Notes under the pieces: generated by a model
Seen by the model: the letters and a program-made list of their open reading frames with translations, nothing else
The model's database searches: none
Told to the model about the DNA's origin: nothing
Position numbers and translations under genes: made by a program
Assembly (NCBI RefSeq): GCF_016865485.1
Contig: NZ_AP024452.1
Coordinates: 828,501-892,500 of the forward strand
Source of the DNA: Luteitalea sp. TBR-22
GTDB taxonomy: Bacteria; Acidobacteriota; Vicinamibacteria; Vicinamibacterales; Vicinamibacteraceae
Reading direction: 5' to 3'
Length of the DNA: 64,000 bases
Shown here: positions 49,102 through 57,761 of the stretch, piece after piece
Numbering within the stretch: position 1 is the stretch's first letter
Layout of the letters: each line of letters starts with the position of its first letter

Positions 49102-49854
49102 TCAGGTCGCCTGGCGTTGGCGCTCCCACAGCTTCACGTACTTCTGCAGGACGTACACGGCGCCGAGCAGCGACACGACGAGTCCGGGCACGCCGTCGCG
49201 GAACCCGGCGCGCGCGACGTAGTTGCGCAGGAAGGCCGCTGGCGGGTGCACGAGGAAGTGCCAGGCCCGCGCCCGCCGACCCTGCGCCTGCATCTGTCGA
49301 GCGGCGAGCGTCGTGTAATGGTTCATCCGCGTCAGGTGCTCGGCGACATCCGCGTAGGGACGATGCTCGAACTCGGCGGCGAGGTCGGCGATGGCGCCCT
49401 GCACCTGCAGCGCCTCGTGCACGGGGCGGTCGTCCCACTGCGCGCGTCGACGGTCGTACAGGCGGACGGCCCGGTCGGGATACCAGTCGGTGGAGCGGAT
49501 CCAGCGCCCGAGGTACCACGTGACCCGGGGCATGCGGTACGCGGCCGGTTCCGGCGAGTCGGGCAGGGCCGCGATGGCCTCGCGCAGGGCGTCGGTGATT
49601 GCCTCGTCGGCATCGAGGGAGAACACCCAATCGTGCCGCGCCAGCGAGGCCGCGTGGTTCTTCTGCGCGCCGTAGCCGACCCACTCCCGGACCTCGACCC
49701 GGGCACCCATCGCCCGTGCCCTGGCCACCGTGTCGTCGGTGCTGCCGCAGTCGACGACGACGCACTCGGCGGCCCAGGCGGCAGACCTGAGGGCCCGCTC
49801 GATGTGGGCCGCGGCATCCCTGGTGATGACGATGACGCTGACCGGCGGCGGCAC
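49102..49854 (-). CDS. Glycosyltransferase family 2 (WaaE/KdtX-like)
   Basis: A 250-residue GT-A enzyme: VSVIVITRDAAAHIERAL, VVVDCGSTDDTVARARAMGA, VGYGAQKNHAASLARHDWVF and the DxD in SLDADEAITDAL. The mid-part YLGRWIRSTDWYPDRAVRLY and VHEALQVQGAIADL match the WaaE-like subgroup that adds glucose to LPS core heptose. A C-terminal hydrophobic segment (GLVVSLLGAVYVLQKYVKLW) may associate with the membrane. GTG start at 49854. Confidence 0.92.
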   Translation of the reverse strand: MPPPVSVIVITRDAAAHIERALRSAAWAAECVVVDCGSTDDTVARARAMGARVEVREWVGYGAQKNHAASLARHDWVFSLDADEAITDALREAIAALPDSPEPAAYRMPRVTWYLGRWIRSTDWYPDRAVRLYDRRRAQWDDRPVHEALQVQGAIADLAAEFEHRPYADVAEHLTRMNHYTTLAARQMQAQGRRARAWHFLVHPPAAFLRNYVARAGFRDGVPGLVVSLLGAVYVLQKYVKLWERQRQAT

Positions 49855-49866
49855 GGGGACAGCTTA

Positions 49867-49901
49867 ACTCACGGCTCAGGGCTCACGGTTCAGGGCTCAC
49901 G
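49867..49901. repeat. Heptanucleotide array (5 units)
   Basis: Units actcacg, gctcagg, gctcacg, gttcagg, gctcacg, 12 bases upstream of the GT2 start. Confidence 0.8.
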
Positions 49902-49955
49902 CGATGCGGAAGGCCGAAGACGACGTGGGAATTCCGGAGTAGCGCCCAAGAGAAA

Positions 49956-49983
49956 AGGCCCAGGGGGTGATGCCCCTGGGCCT
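49956..49983 (-). terminator. Rho-independent terminator of the efflux-factor gene
   Basis: Stem aggcccagggg / cccctgggcct with a 6-base loop. On the minus strand it is followed by TTTTCTCTT, so it terminates transcripts of the TolC-like gene. Confidence 0.8.
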
Positions 49984-50027
49984 CGAGTCGTCGAGCGGTG
50001 AACGGCGATTCGTCCGGGTCTGTTCTC

Positions 50028-50062
50028 GAGCCCTGAGTCCTCAGCCCTGAGCCGCGAGAATC
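50028..50062. repeat. Heptanucleotide array (5 units)
   Basis: Units gagccct, gagtcct, cagccct, gagccgc, gagaatc between the stop of the TolC-like gene and its terminator. Confidence 0.75.
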
Positions 50063-50064
50063 AG

Positions 50065-51801
50065 CTAGAAGCGCTGCGCGCCGCCGGTGGTGTTGGTGGT
50101 GCGGTTGGTGCCGGCGACGCTGGTGGTGGTGCCGGCCGCCACGTTGCCGGTGCCGGTGGCCGAGCCGAGCGTGACGTTGCCGGCGCCGGCGCCGGCGATC
50201 GAGGCTTCCTGCGCGGCCTCGAAGTCGACGCGCGACTTCTCGAAGTCGAGGATGGCGCGCTGCTCGTTGTTGCGGGCCTGCGCGAGGTCACGCTGCGCCT
50301 GCAGCACGTTGAAGGTCGTCGAGAGGCCGACGCCGAACTTCTTCTGCTCGGCCTCGAGCCGTCGCTCGGCCAGGGTGCGCGCGGCCTGGGTGCTGCCGAC
50401 GCGCTTCAGGTTGGTGTTGACCTGCCGACCGAGGTCGCGGACCTGCTGGACGACCTGGCGCTCGAGGTCGCGGAGCTGCAGCAGCGTCTGCTCGTTCTGC
50501 AGCACCTGGCGCTCGAGGTTCACGCGGTTGCCGTTGCGCCCGATCGGGTAGCGGAAGTTCAGGCTGACCGACCAGGTCGGGTACTCGAACTGCAGCACGT
50601 CGCCGAGCACGTCGCTGTACGGGCGGGTGTCCTCGCTGACGATCGGTCCGGGCTGCAGGCCGTTGCCGGGGCCACGCGTGATCACCGTGCCGCCGAGGCC
50701 GGCGAGTCCGTAGTTCACGTCGGCCGAGAGGCTGGGCAGCACCTGGTTCTTGAAGAAGCGGGCACGGATGTCGTTGCTCTCGATCTGCTTGCGGGCCTGC
50801 TGCAGGTCGAGGCGGTTGGCGATGGCCTTCTGCACGGCCGCGTCGATGTCGACCGGCGAGGTGGCCAGCGACGGCCCGTCGGCGGTCTCGAACGTGGTGT
50901 TCCAGAAGTCCGCGGTGCGGGGATCGAGGATCAGGGCGCGCAACTGGTCCTGCGCCTGCGCGAGCGTCTGCTCGGCGATGATGACCGTCTCCTCGTTGGC
51001 GGCCACCTCGGCCTCGGCCTGCACGATGTCGATCGGCGCCATCGTGCCGACCTCGACGCGCTTGCGGTTGTCGCTGAGCGTCTGCCGCGAGAGCTCCAGC
51101 GTCTGGCGCTGCACCTCGAGCGCCGACTGTGCGACCACCAGGTCCCAGTAGGCGTTCTTCACCGCGCGCACCGTGCTCACCACGGTGTTGCGGAACTGCA
51201 TCTCGCTGATCGCCTGGTTGTTCTTGCTGATCAGGATCTGCTGCCGCGTGCTGTCGATGGCCCGGTTGGCCAGCAGGGGCTGCGAGAACGAGAACGTGAA
51301 GTTCCCCTGCGTGCTCGGGTTCAGGGTCGCAAACAGGTTGTTGTTCTTGTTGCGCGTCGCCTGGTAGCCGAGCGAGTAGTTGCCGCCGGTCGGCAGGAAC
51401 TGCTCCACCCCGAAGTTGCCGAACACCTGATCCTGCTGGAACGACTGCGCGTTGCCCTGCAGGAGCGTGTTGACGGGCTGCTCGAGGCTCTGGAAGAACA
51501 GCTGGCTCGTGAGCGCCGGCAGCCACGTGCCGTAGGCCTGCGCGACATCCAGCTCGGAGATGCCAGGGTTCATCTTCTGCACCTGGAGCGCCACGTTCTG
51601 CTCCAGCGCCATGGTCACGGCCTCGTCGAGCTTCACGCGACGGACCGGGCCGGTCGCCGCCATGGGCTGGGTCGACACCGCCGGCGCCTGCAGCAACGGA
51701 CCCTGCGCCGAGGCCGTCGCCGCGACGAAGGTCAATGACAGCGCCACGAGGCCGCGCCGGAAGGGGTGGGGAACCGATGGGATCACGGACGTCAACTCCA
51801 T
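50065..51801 (-). CDS. TolC-family outer-membrane efflux protein
   Basis: A protein of up to 578 residues with a signal peptide (ending ATASAQ) and two outer-membrane-efflux domains: LDEAVTMALEQNVALQVQK, coiled-coil helices LSRQTLSDNRKRVEVGTM and VDFEAAQEASIA, and paired repeats starting DIDAAVQKAIANRLDLQQAR. It forms the trimeric exit duct of efflux or type I secretion pumps; the inner-membrane partners are not in the window. The tail is Gly/Thr/Asn-rich. ATG 51801 has GGAG directly adjacent; GTG 51786 has a better-spaced GGAG and gives a cleaner signal peptide, so the start is uncertain. Confidence 0.9.
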   Translation of the reverse strand: MELTSVIPSVPHPFRRGLVALSLTFVAATASAQGPLLQAPAVSTQPMAATGPVRRVKLDEAVTMALEQNVALQVQKMNPGISELDVAQAYGTWLPALTSQLFFQSLEQPVNTLLQGNAQSFQQDQVFGNFGVEQFLPTGGNYSLGYQATRNKNNNLFATLNPSTQGNFTFSFSQPLLANRAIDSTRQQILISKNNQAISEMQFRNTVVSTVRAVKNAYWDLVVAQSALEVQRQTLELSRQTLSDNRKRVEVGTMAPIDIVQAEAEVAANEETVIIAEQTLAQAQDQLRALILDPRTADFWNTTFETADGPSLATSPVDIDAAVQKAIANRLDLQQARKQIESNDIRARFFKNQVLPSLSADVNYGLAGLGGTVITRGPGNGLQPGPIVSEDTRPYSDVLGDVLQFEYPTWSVSLNFRYPIGRNGNRVNLERQVLQNEQTLLQLRDLERQVVQQVRDLGRQVNTNLKRVGSTQAARTLAERRLEAEQKKFGVGLSTTFNVLQAQRDLAQARNNEQRAILDFEKSRVDFEAAQEASIAGAGAGNVTLGSATGTGNVAAGTTTSVAGTNRTTNTTGGAQRF

Positions 51802-52054
51802 CTCCAGGGAGAACAGCTCGAACCGGCCGTCCGGGACGATATGGTGATGTCCGGGGATGCGGCCGAACCAATAGACGGATTCACCGGGATCCCGGTTCGG
51901 CGCGGAGTATATCGTCGGCGCCGCCCCCGACCCCGCGTCCGGCCTGACGCGCACTTTCCGGCCTGATTGGCAATTGCTGTCCGGAAATGCACAATGCCTC
52001 GACGCTCCGGGCCCGCATCGCGTCCCCGCCGGGTCCCGGCCGTCTTCCATCCCG

Positions 52055-54436
52055 ATGACGTCGTCGCGCCCGCCCCTGCCGATTGCCGCCGGCCTGCTCG
52101 GCACCGCCCTGGTCGTGTCCACCCTCCTGGTGCCGCTCGCGGCCCAGGCCCCGGCGGGGCCCACGGCGGCCGGAACGGCCACGAAGGCGACGTTCCCGCT
52201 GACGGTCGACAGCATCATGCGCGGTCCGGCGCTGGTGGGCTACCCGCCCTCGGGCCTGCGCTGGTCGGGTGACGGCGCGCGCCTGTTCTTCGAATGGCAG
52301 GACCGTGGCGAGGACGAAACCGCCACCTGGGTGGTCGGCGCCGACGGGGCCGGCCTGCGCCGCCTGACCGACGAGGAACGCAAGGCCGCCCCGCCCGTCA
52401 ACGGCCAGTGGGATCGCGCCCGGCGTCGCGTGCTGGCGGCCAGCCGGGGCGACATCGTCCTCATCGACACGGTGGCCGGCACCCGCACCGAGCTGACCCG
52501 AACGGCCGGCGCCGAGTCGTCGCCGCGCTGGAGCCGTGACGAGTCGCAGGTGACCTTCGTGCGCGACGGCGGCCTGTTCCTCCTGCCGCTCACTGGCGGC
52601 GGGCTCCGCCAGTTGGTCGAATCCGGCCCGAAGGCCCCCGACCGGAAGAAGACCGACAGCCAGCAGACGCTGGCTACCGAGGAGGCCGACCTGCTCGCGC
52701 ACGTCCGCGAGAGCAAGCGCCGGCGCGAGCGCGACGAGGCCAGGCGCGAGAAGGAGGCCCTCCCGAAACTGGAGCTCAAGGCCCGCCAGTCGGTCACCGA
52801 CATGCAGCTCGATCCGTCGGGCCGCTACGTGTGGGCCATCGTCACCGAACGCCCCGACGGCGCCAGGACCGCCGACGTGCCCGACTACGTCACCGAGTCG
52901 GGCTACGTCGAGTCGCTGTCGGGCCGCGCCAAGGTCGGCGACCTGCAGTCGAAGGCGATGCTGGTCGTCCTCGACCTCGAGGCGCGGAGGTCGACCTGGG
53001 TCACCCTTCCCGCGGCCGGCGGCACGGAGAAGGCCCCGCGTGAACTGCGTTGGGGCATGCCGCAGGTCTCCGACGACGGCGCGGTGGCCGTCGCGTCGGT
53101 CCGGGCGGCCGACAACAAGGACCGGTGGCTGGTGAAGGTCGAGCCGGCCACCGGCGCCGCGACCGTCCTGGACCACCTGCACGACGAGGCCTGGGTCCGG
53201 GAAGGGTTCGGGCCGGGGTCGGCGAGCTTCGGATGGCTTCCGGGAGGGCATCGTCTCTGGTTCACCTCCGAGAAGACCGGGTGGCAGCACCTCTACACCC
53301 TCGACGCCGACGGCCCCGGGACGCCTACCGCGCTCACCTCCGGGCCGTGGGAGGTCACCGACGTGGCGCTCTCGACCGACCGCCGCACGTTCTTCCTGAC
53401 GACCACCGAGGTACACCCCGGCGAGCGGCACCTGTACGCGCTCCCGATCGACGGCGGCCCGCGCACCAGGCTGACGGCGCGCACGGGAGGCCACCTCGGC
53501 GAGGTCTCGCCCGACGGCCGCACGATCGGGTTCGTGTTCTCCACGGGCAACACGCCGCCCGAGGTGTACGTCGGGCCATACGGCAGCAGCGCCGCGCCGG
53601 TGCGCGTGACCACGAGTCCCTCGCCGGAGTGGACGACCTACCGCTGGATCGACCCGCCCGTGATCACCTTTCCGGCCCGCGACGGCCAGGTGCTCCACGC
53701 GCGCCTCTACACGCCGGAGATGGTCGGCGCCAAGCGGCACGCGTCGCGGCCCGCCGTGATGTTCGTGCACGGCGCCGGCTACCTGCAGAACGCCCACCGG
53801 TACTGGTCGACATACTTCCGGGAGTACATGTTCCACCACCTGCTCGCCTCGCGCGGGTACGTGGTGCTCGACGTCGACTATCGCGCCAGCGCGGGGTACG
53901 GCCGCGACTTCCGCACCGGCATCTACCGTCACATGGGCGGCAAGGACCTCGACGACATCGTCGACGGCGCGAAGTACCTGGTCGCGAAGGAGAAGGTGGA
54001 CCCGAGGCGGATCGGCGTCTACGGTGGCAGCTACGGCGGCTTCATCACGCTGATGGCGATGTTCACCACGCCCGACGTGTTCGCGGCCGGCGCCGCGCTC
54101 CGCCCGGTGACCGACTGGGCGCACTACAACCACCCGTACACGGCCAACATCCTCAACCTGCCGCAGTCGGATGCCGAAGCCTATCGCCGCAGCTCGCCGA
54201 TCCACTTCGCCGACGGCCTGAAGGGCGCGCTCCTCATCTGCCACGGGCTGGTCGACGTCAACGTGCACGCGCAGGACTCGATCCGCCTGGCGCAGAAACT
54301 GATCGAGCTCCGCAAGGAGAACTGGGAACTGGCGCTGTACCCTGTCGAGGACCACGGCTTCGAGGAAGCCACCAGCTGGGCCGACGAGTACAAGCGGATC
54401 CTGAAGCTGTTCGAACGGAACTTGACGGGCCGGTAG
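52055..54436 (+). CDS. Exported S9 prolyl oligopeptidase (DPP IV-like)
   Basis: A 793-residue exported serine peptidase. The N-terminal signal (LPIAAGLLGTALVVSTLLVP) is followed by a DPP IV-type beta-propeller (residues about 50-540) and an alpha/beta-hydrolase domain with the nucleophile S659 in VYGGSYGGFITLM, the Asp in CHGLVDVNVHAQDS and the His in EDHGFEE. It removes N-terminal dipeptides after Pro or Ala. A charged stretch SKRRRERDEARREKE around residue 230 is an unusual insert in the propeller. Such enzymes are abundant in Acidobacteriota. Divergent from the TolC-like gene. Confidence 0.93.
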   Translation: MTSSRPPLPIAAGLLGTALVVSTLLVPLAAQAPAGPTAAGTATKATFPLTVDSIMRGPALVGYPPSGLRWSGDGARLFFEWQDRGEDETATWVVGADGAGLRRLTDEERKAAPPVNGQWDRARRRVLAASRGDIVLIDTVAGTRTELTRTAGAESSPRWSRDESQVTFVRDGGLFLLPLTGGGLRQLVESGPKAPDRKKTDSQQTLATEEADLLAHVRESKRRRERDEARREKEALPKLELKARQSVTDMQLDPSGRYVWAIVTERPDGARTADVPDYVTESGYVESLSGRAKVGDLQSKAMLVVLDLEARRSTWVTLPAAGGTEKAPRELRWGMPQVSDDGAVAVASVRAADNKDRWLVKVEPATGAATVLDHLHDEAWVREGFGPGSASFGWLPGGHRLWFTSEKTGWQHLYTLDADGPGTPTALTSGPWEVTDVALSTDRRTFFLTTTEVHPGERHLYALPIDGGPRTRLTARTGGHLGEVSPDGRTIGFVFSTGNTPPEVYVGPYGSSAAPVRVTTSPSPEWTTYRWIDPPVITFPARDGQVLHARLYTPEMVGAKRHASRPAVMFVHGAGYLQNAHRYWSTYFREYMFHHLLASRGYVVLDVDYRASAGYGRDFRTGIYRHMGGKDLDDIVDGAKYLVAKEKVDPRRIGVYGGSYGGFITLMAMFTTPDVFAAGAALRPVTDWAHYNHPYTANILNLPQSDAEAYRRSSPIHFADGLKGALLICHGLVDVNVHAQDSIRLAQKLIELRKENWELALYPVEDHGFEEATSWADEYKRILKLFERNLTGR

Positions 54437-54447
54437 CACACACGAGC

Positions 54448-54564
54448 GGCCTTCGGCCCTGGGCCTTGGGCCTTGGCAAAACTCCTCAGCGCTACCTGAC
54501 CCTCAGCGGGCACGGTGCGCCGAATCCTGGTACGAAGGCCGACGGCCCAAGGCCCAAGGCCCCG
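54448..54564. repeat. Heptanucleotide arrays flanking the peptidase-pyrE gap
   Basis: ggccttg-type units (54448-54475) and complementary ggcccaa-type units (54537-54564) form an inverted pair across the gap. Matching words occur at 10985-11019. Confidence 0.8.
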
Positions 54565-54570
54565 ACTCTG

Positions 54571-55152
54571 ATGACTCCTGATTCCGTCCTCGCCCTCTTC
54601 CGCCAGCGTGGTGCCCTGCTCGAGGGCCACTTCGTCCTGTCCTCCGGCCTGCACAGCACCGGCTACCTGCAGTGCGCGCTGATCCTCCAGCATCCTGCCG
54701 ATGCCGAAGCCCTCGGACGCGCGCTCGCCGAGAAGGTGAAGGCGGCCGGTCACCATGTGGATGTGGTGCTGTCGCCGGCGATGGGCGGCTTGATCATCGG
54801 CCACGAGGTCGGGCGGGCGCTCGGCGTGCGGGCGATCTTTGCCGAGCGCGTCGACGGCCGCCTGACGCTGCGCCGAGGCTTCCAGCTCCAGGCCGGCGAG
54901 CGCGTGCTCGTGGTCGAGGACGTGGTGACGACGGGCAAGAGCACCCTGGAGACGGTGGCGGTGGCCGAACAGGCCGGCGCGGTCGTCGTCGCGGCGGCCT
55001 CGATCATCAACCGCGGTGGTGGCGACGGCATGGCGATCCCCTATGTGTCGCTGGCCGAGGCGAAGTTCCCGACCTTTGCCGCCGACGCCATCCCCGCGGA
55101 CCTGCGAGACGTACCGGCGGTCAAGCCCGGCTCCCGTCCCGGCCTGAAGTAG
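54571..55152 (+). CDS. pyrE: Orotate phosphoribosyltransferase
   Basis: A 193-residue OPRT: LLEGHFVLSSGLHSTGYLQC, VVLSPAMGGLIIGHEVGRAL, FAERVDGRLTLRRGFQL and the PRPP loop VLVVEDVVTTGKSTLETV. It joins orotate and PRPP to give OMP. It lies outside the main pyr cluster and starts seven bases after a heptad array. It is followed four bases later by truA, so the two are likely co-transcribed. No PyrR-type hairpin is seen upstream. Confidence 0.94.
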   Translation: MTPDSVLALFRQRGALLEGHFVLSSGLHSTGYLQCALILQHPADAEALGRALAEKVKAAGHHVDVVLSPAMGGLIIGHEVGRALGVRAIFAERVDGRLTLRRGFQLQAGERVLVVEDVVTTGKSTLETVAVAEQAGAVVVAAASIINRGGGDGMAIPYVSLAEAKFPTFAADAIPADLRDVPAVKPGSRPGLK

Positions 55153-55156
55153 CGCG

Positions 55157-55930
55157 GTGCCTCGGGTCCTCCTGCGGGTCGCGTACGACGGGCGCGCCTA
55201 CGCGGGCTGGCAACGTCAGGCCAACGCTCCGTCGGTGCAGGCCACGCTCGAGGCGGCGCTCGCGCCGATGGCGGGTGGCCCCGTGGTGGCCACCGGCGCC
55301 GGCCGGACCGATGCCGGGGTGCACGCCGACGGCCAGGCGGTCCATGTGGACCTGCCCGGCGACGTCGACCCCGACGTGGTGCTGCGGGCGGCCAACGCCC
55401 GCCTGCCCGAGGACATCCGGGTGCGGGCGGCCGTCCGCGTCCCCGACGACTTCCACGCGCGATTCTCGGCCACCGCCAAGATCTATCGGTACCGCTGGTT
55501 CGTCAGCCGCGCGGGGCACCCCGCCCTGGCCCCGACTCACTGGGTGCTCACCCCGCCGGTCGACCTCGCGGCGATGGCGTCGGCCGCGACGCGGCTGGCA
55601 GGCACGCATGATTTCGCCGCCTTCCAGTCGGTCGGCACCCCGGTCTCCAGCACGATCCGGACGATCCTGGGGGTGGACCTCAGGGTGCGCGCGCGGGGCG
55701 ACATCGGCCTGCAACTGGAGCCCGGGGAGCACATCGTGGAACTCGATCTCCGTGGCGACGGGTTCCTGCGCCACATGGTCCGGGCCATCGCCGGCACGCT
55801 GGTGGACGTGGGCTACGGCCGTCGGCGTCCCGAGGAGGTGGGGCGCCTGCTCGAAGGCCTGCCGCGCTCTGAAGCGGGGCCCAATGCCCCACCGCATGGC
55901 CTCACGCTCGTGTCGGTGGAATACAGGTAG
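55157..55930 (+). CDS. truA: tRNA pseudouridine(38-40) synthase
   Basis: A 257-residue TruA: LRVAYDGRAYAGWQRQ, the catalytic Asp52 in GAGRTDAGVHADGQ, IYRYRWFVSRAGHPAL and FLRHMVRAIAGTLVDVGYGR. It makes pseudouridine in the anticodon stem-loop. GTG start at 55157. Its stop codon TAG is the TAG of the first 25-bp tandem repeat unit (GTAG head), so the gene ends exactly at the repeat. Confidence 0.94.
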   Translation: MPRVLLRVAYDGRAYAGWQRQANAPSVQATLEAALAPMAGGPVVATGAGRTDAGVHADGQAVHVDLPGDVDPDVVLRAANARLPEDIRVRAAVRVPDDFHARFSATAKIYRYRWFVSRAGHPALAPTHWVLTPPVDLAAMASAATRLAGTHDFAAFQSVGTPVSSTIRTILGVDLRVRARGDIGLQLEPGEHIVELDLRGDGFLRHMVRAIAGTLVDVGYGRRRPEEVGRLLEGLPRSEAGPNAPPHGLTLVSVEYR

Positions 55931-56026
55931 GGCGGCGTGTCCACCGTACAGGTAGGGAAGCGTGTCCACCGTACAGGTAGGGAAGCGTGTCCACCGTACG
56001 GGTAGGGAAGCGTGTCCACCGTACAG
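55927..56026. repeat. 25-bp tandem repeat (4 units) derived from a REP element
   Basis: Four units at 55927, 55952, 55977 and 56002, each gtaggg-(cgg or aag)-cgtgtccaccgtac-ag/gg. The middle two-thirds differ by one to three bases. Each unit begins with GTAG and resembles the left half of the REP that follows. Confidence 0.9.
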
Positions 56027-56089
56027 GTAGGGCGGGGTGTCCCACCCCGCCGTTAGTGGCTGACGGCGCGGTCGAAGACCGCGCCCTGC
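56027..56089. repeat. Inverted pair of REP-type palindromes
   Basis: GTAG + ggcggggtg-tcc-caccccgcc (56027-56051) and an inverted ggcgcggtc-gaa-gaccgcgcc + CTGC (56065-56089; CTGC in place of CTAC). Confidence 0.75.
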
Positions 56090-56148
56090 CTGCACGGGGT
56101 CGGAGATCGCCGCATTCCCCTGCCATCGTCCTGCCCCATTCAGGGGAG

Positions 56149-56154
56149 TAGAAT
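56149..56154 (+). promoter_or_regulatory. Putative -10 box for the uppS operon
   Basis: TAGAAT, 12 bases before the uppS ATG, implying a leader of only a few bases. No clear -35 box. Confidence 0.4.
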
Positions 56155-56166
56155 GTTGCCCGGTCC

Positions 56167-56964
56167 ATGGCGCTCGACGAACTCCTGAGCTGGCTGACTC
56201 CAGGCTCCCCGGACGAAGCACTGGCCCGGCGACTGGACTTCGACCGGCTGCCGACGCACGTCGCCGTGATCATGGACGGCAACGGCCGCTGGGCCGGGCG
56301 CCGGCACCTGCCGCGCGTCGAGGGCCACCGCGCCGGCACCCGCGCCGTCCGCGAGGTGATCGAGACCTCGGCCCGCCTCGGCCTGAAGTACATCACCCTC
56401 TACGCGTTCTCGGTCGAGAACTGGAAGCGCCCGGCGTCCGAGGTCGCGACGCTGATGGCGTTGCTCAAGCGCTATCTCCGGTCGGAACTGGAGACGCTGC
56501 TGGCCAACGACATCAGGCTCGAGGTCATCGGGCGGACACACGAGCTCGCGCCCGACGTCCAGCACGAGCTGCACGTGGCGATGGAGCGGACCCGCCGCAA
56601 CACCGGCACGGTGCTGACGATCGCGCTCAACTACGGCGGGCGCGCCGAGATCGTCGACGCCGTCCGCACGGCAATTGCCGACGGCCTGCGGCCCGAGGAC
56701 ATCGACGAGGCGCGGTTCGCCCGGCTGCTCTACACGGCGGGGCAACCCGATCCCGACCTGCTGATCCGGACGTCGGGCGAGATGCGGGTGAGCAACTTCC
56801 TCCTGTGGCAGATCGCCTACAGCGAGATCTACGTCACCGACACGTTCTGGCCTGACTTCCGCCGCACCCACCTCTTCGAGGCGCTGCTCGACTACCAGCG
56901 CCGTGAGCGGCGTTACGGGGGGATCGCCGCGACGCCGGCCCACCCGGTGGCAGCAGGCCGGTGA
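56167..56964 (+). CDS. uppS: Isoprenyl transferase (undecaprenyl diphosphate synthase)
   Basis: A 265-residue cis-prenyltransferase: VAVIMDGNGRWAGRRHLPR with the catalytic Asp37, LYAFSVENWKRPASEV, LNYGGRAEIVDAVRTA and DLLIRTSGEMRVSNFLLWQ. It builds the C55 carrier lipid for cell-wall and glycan synthesis. First gene of uppS-cdsA-dxr-rseP, all with overlapping ends. The N-terminus carries about 28 extra residues before the conserved part. Confidence 0.95.
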   Translation: MALDELLSWLTPGSPDEALARRLDFDRLPTHVAVIMDGNGRWAGRRHLPRVEGHRAGTRAVREVIETSARLGLKYITLYAFSVENWKRPASEVATLMALLKRYLRSELETLLANDIRLEVIGRTHELAPDVQHELHVAMERTRRNTGTVLTIALNYGGRAEIVDAVRTAIADGLRPEDIDEARFARLLYTAGQPDPDLLIRTSGEMRVSNFLLWQIAYSEIYVTDTFWPDFRRTHLFEALLDYQRRERRYGGIAATPAHPVAAGR

Positions 56965-57761
56965 CGCGCGTCATCAGCGGCCTGGTGCTGCTGGCCCTCA
57001 TCGTCGGTGTCTTCTGGTACCTCCCGCCGTGGGGCACGCAGATCTTTGCGGGCCTCGCCCTGGTGCTGTCGCTGCGCGAGTACGACAACCTGGTGCGCCT
57101 CGGCGGACTCGACGTCGTGCCTGGCGTCGGCGCCGTCCTGTCGGTGGTGATGTACGTCGCCCTGTTGTTCCTGCCGGTTGCCGCGACGCACGTCCTGCTG
57201 GTCGGGGCGGTGGTCGTCGGCGGCGCGCTGGTGCTCCGCGGCCGGGTCCCGGACCAGGCGGTCGCGGTCGCGGCGGCGATGCTGTTTCCGGTCGTGTACC
57301 TCGGGATGGGCGTCGCCACGGTGCCGCTGGTGCGCGAGGCGTATGGCGCCCCCGCCCTGATGACGCTGTTCCTCACCCAGATCGGCAGCGACACGGGGCA
57401 GTACTACGCCGGCCGGACGTTCGGCCGCGCCCCGCTCGCCAAGGCGTTGAGTCCCAAGAAGACGCGTGAGGGGGCGATTGGCGGCCTGGTGACCGGCGCG
57501 GTGGTGATGGTCGGCTTCGGGCGGCTGTGGCTGCCGGGCCTGCCGGCGTGGCAGCTCGCGCTGCTCGGCGTCGCGGTGGCCATCGTCGGCATCGCCGGCG
57601 ACCTGTTCGAGTCCATGCTGAAGCGCAGCGCCGACGTGAAGGACTCCTCGAACCTCATTCCTGGCCACGGCGGCATGCTCGATCGCATCGACGCGCTGCT
57701 GTTCACGATGCCGCTGTACTACGTGGCGTTGCAGTGGCTCTGGCCGGCCGTCGCCCGCTGA
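56961..57761 (+). CDS. cdsA: Phosphatidate cytidylyltransferase (CDP-diacylglycerol synthase)
   Basis: A 266-residue integral membrane enzyme with about eight helices and the CdsA signature near the C-terminus, SADVKDSSNLIPGHGGMLDR. GSDTGQYYAGRTFGRAPLAK and LSPKKTREGAIGG are the other active-site parts. It makes CDP-DAG for phospholipids. The GTG start overlaps uppS (GTGA) and the stop shares a base with the dxr ATG. Confidence 0.95.
   Translation: MTRVISGLVLLALIVGVFWYLPPWGTQIFAGLALVLSLREYDNLVRLGGLDVVPGVGAVLSVVMYVALLFLPVAATHVLLVGAVVVGGALVLRGRVPDQAVAVAAAMLFPVVYLGMGVATVPLVREAYGAPALMTLFLTQIGSDTGQYYAGRTFGRAPLAKALSPKKTREGAIGGLVTGAVVMVGFGRLWLPGLPAWQLALLGVAVAIVGIAGDLFESMLKRSADVKDSSNLIPGHGGMLDRIDALLFTMPLYYVALQWLWPAVAR

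Noticed and set aside
55927-56026. Regular 25-bp repeats resembling a CRISPR array
   Set aside because: The units are directly contiguous with no spacers, and no cas genes are present.
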